Below, piece after piece: positions 35,809 through 35,825 of a stretch of 35,825 bases of DNA (positions within the stretch are counted from its first letter, which is position 1; every line of letters starts with the position of its first letter). A program made the translations under genes and the position numbers. The notes under the pieces were generated by a model. The model did no database searches. It was not told the origin of the DNA and saw nothing but the letters and a program-made list of their open reading frames with translations. This DNA comes from Sideroxydans sp. (lineage in GTDB: Bacteria > Pseudomonadota > Gammaproteobacteria > Burkholderiales > Gallionellaceae), in assembly GCA_029850585.1 (NCBI GenBank), contig JARCRQ010000009.1, positions 1 through 35,825 on the forward strand, given 5' to 3'.

Positions 35809-35825
35809 TTTGCTCACTTGTGCTT

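Overview
The window looks like chromosomal DNA of a betaproteobacterium, most likely a member of the Nitrosomonadales (Gallionellaceae or a relative). This is inferred from gene order and family membership, not from a marker gene: gloB / methyltransferase / rnhA / dnaQ; maf / yceD / rpmF / plsX / fabH / fabD / fabG; dapC / dapD / pilU / yffB / dapE / prmB; and a terminal hpnC-hpnD-hpnE set for squalene synthesis. Base composition is close to balanced. Genes are tightly packed with many 1-8 bp overlaps. Most of the window is ordinary core genome.

Layout. (1) 63-7879, minus strand: a long co-directional run beginning with a class I methyltransferase, rnhA and dnaQ, then an alpha/beta hydrolase, a BaiN/HI0933-type flavoprotein, a hotdog thioesterase, a cupin, a MAPEG membrane protein, an ABM-fold protein and a membrane-anchored C13 (caspase-like) peptidase, closed by a strong terminator. 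(2) 7904-11657: gloB and an atypical SDR on plus, a low-molecular-weight phosphatase on minus, and SelO on plus. (3) 11661-19980, minus strand: a PAS-GGDEF-EAL protein, a TrmH/SpoU rRNA methylase, and the fatty acid/phospholipid cluster yceD-rpmF-plsX-fabH-fabD-fabG, without acpP after fabG. yceD has a near-consensus promoter that implies an almost leaderless mRNA. (4) 20036-21367, plus strand: a YceF-type Maf pyrophosphatase and an RsmI-like methylase. (5) 21373-25565, minus strand: a hybrid histidine kinase coupled to a periplasmic binding protein, then ugd. (6) 25566-25960: a scar without intact genes, holding the 3' part of a tRNA-His with its terminator plus a remnant resembling an IS3-family transposase. 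(7) 25961-26848: a DMT transporter on minus. (8) 26900-35808, plus strand: lysine/diaminopimelate genes (dapC, dapD, dapE) interleaved with pilU and yffB, an unlisted 54-residue membrane microprotein, prmB, and hpnC-hpnD-hpnE as a closely coupled tail.

How the genes work together. FabD, FabH and FabG supply and elongate acyl-ACP, which PlsX diverts to phospholipid. DapC, DapD and DapE carry out three successive steps of the succinylase route to meso-diaminopimelate. HpnC, HpnD and HpnE convert two farnesyl diphosphates to squalene for hopanoids. The binding protein and hybrid kinase overlap by 8 bp and probably form one sensory unit. No CRISPR array, rRNA, complete tRNA or intact mobile element was seen. 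The points most worth a second look are the tRNA-His scar, the palindromic repeat that supplies the end of fabD, the paired REP-like palindromes before pilU, the G9 tract in the hybrid kinase, the leaderless yceD promoter and the microprotein between dapE and prmB.
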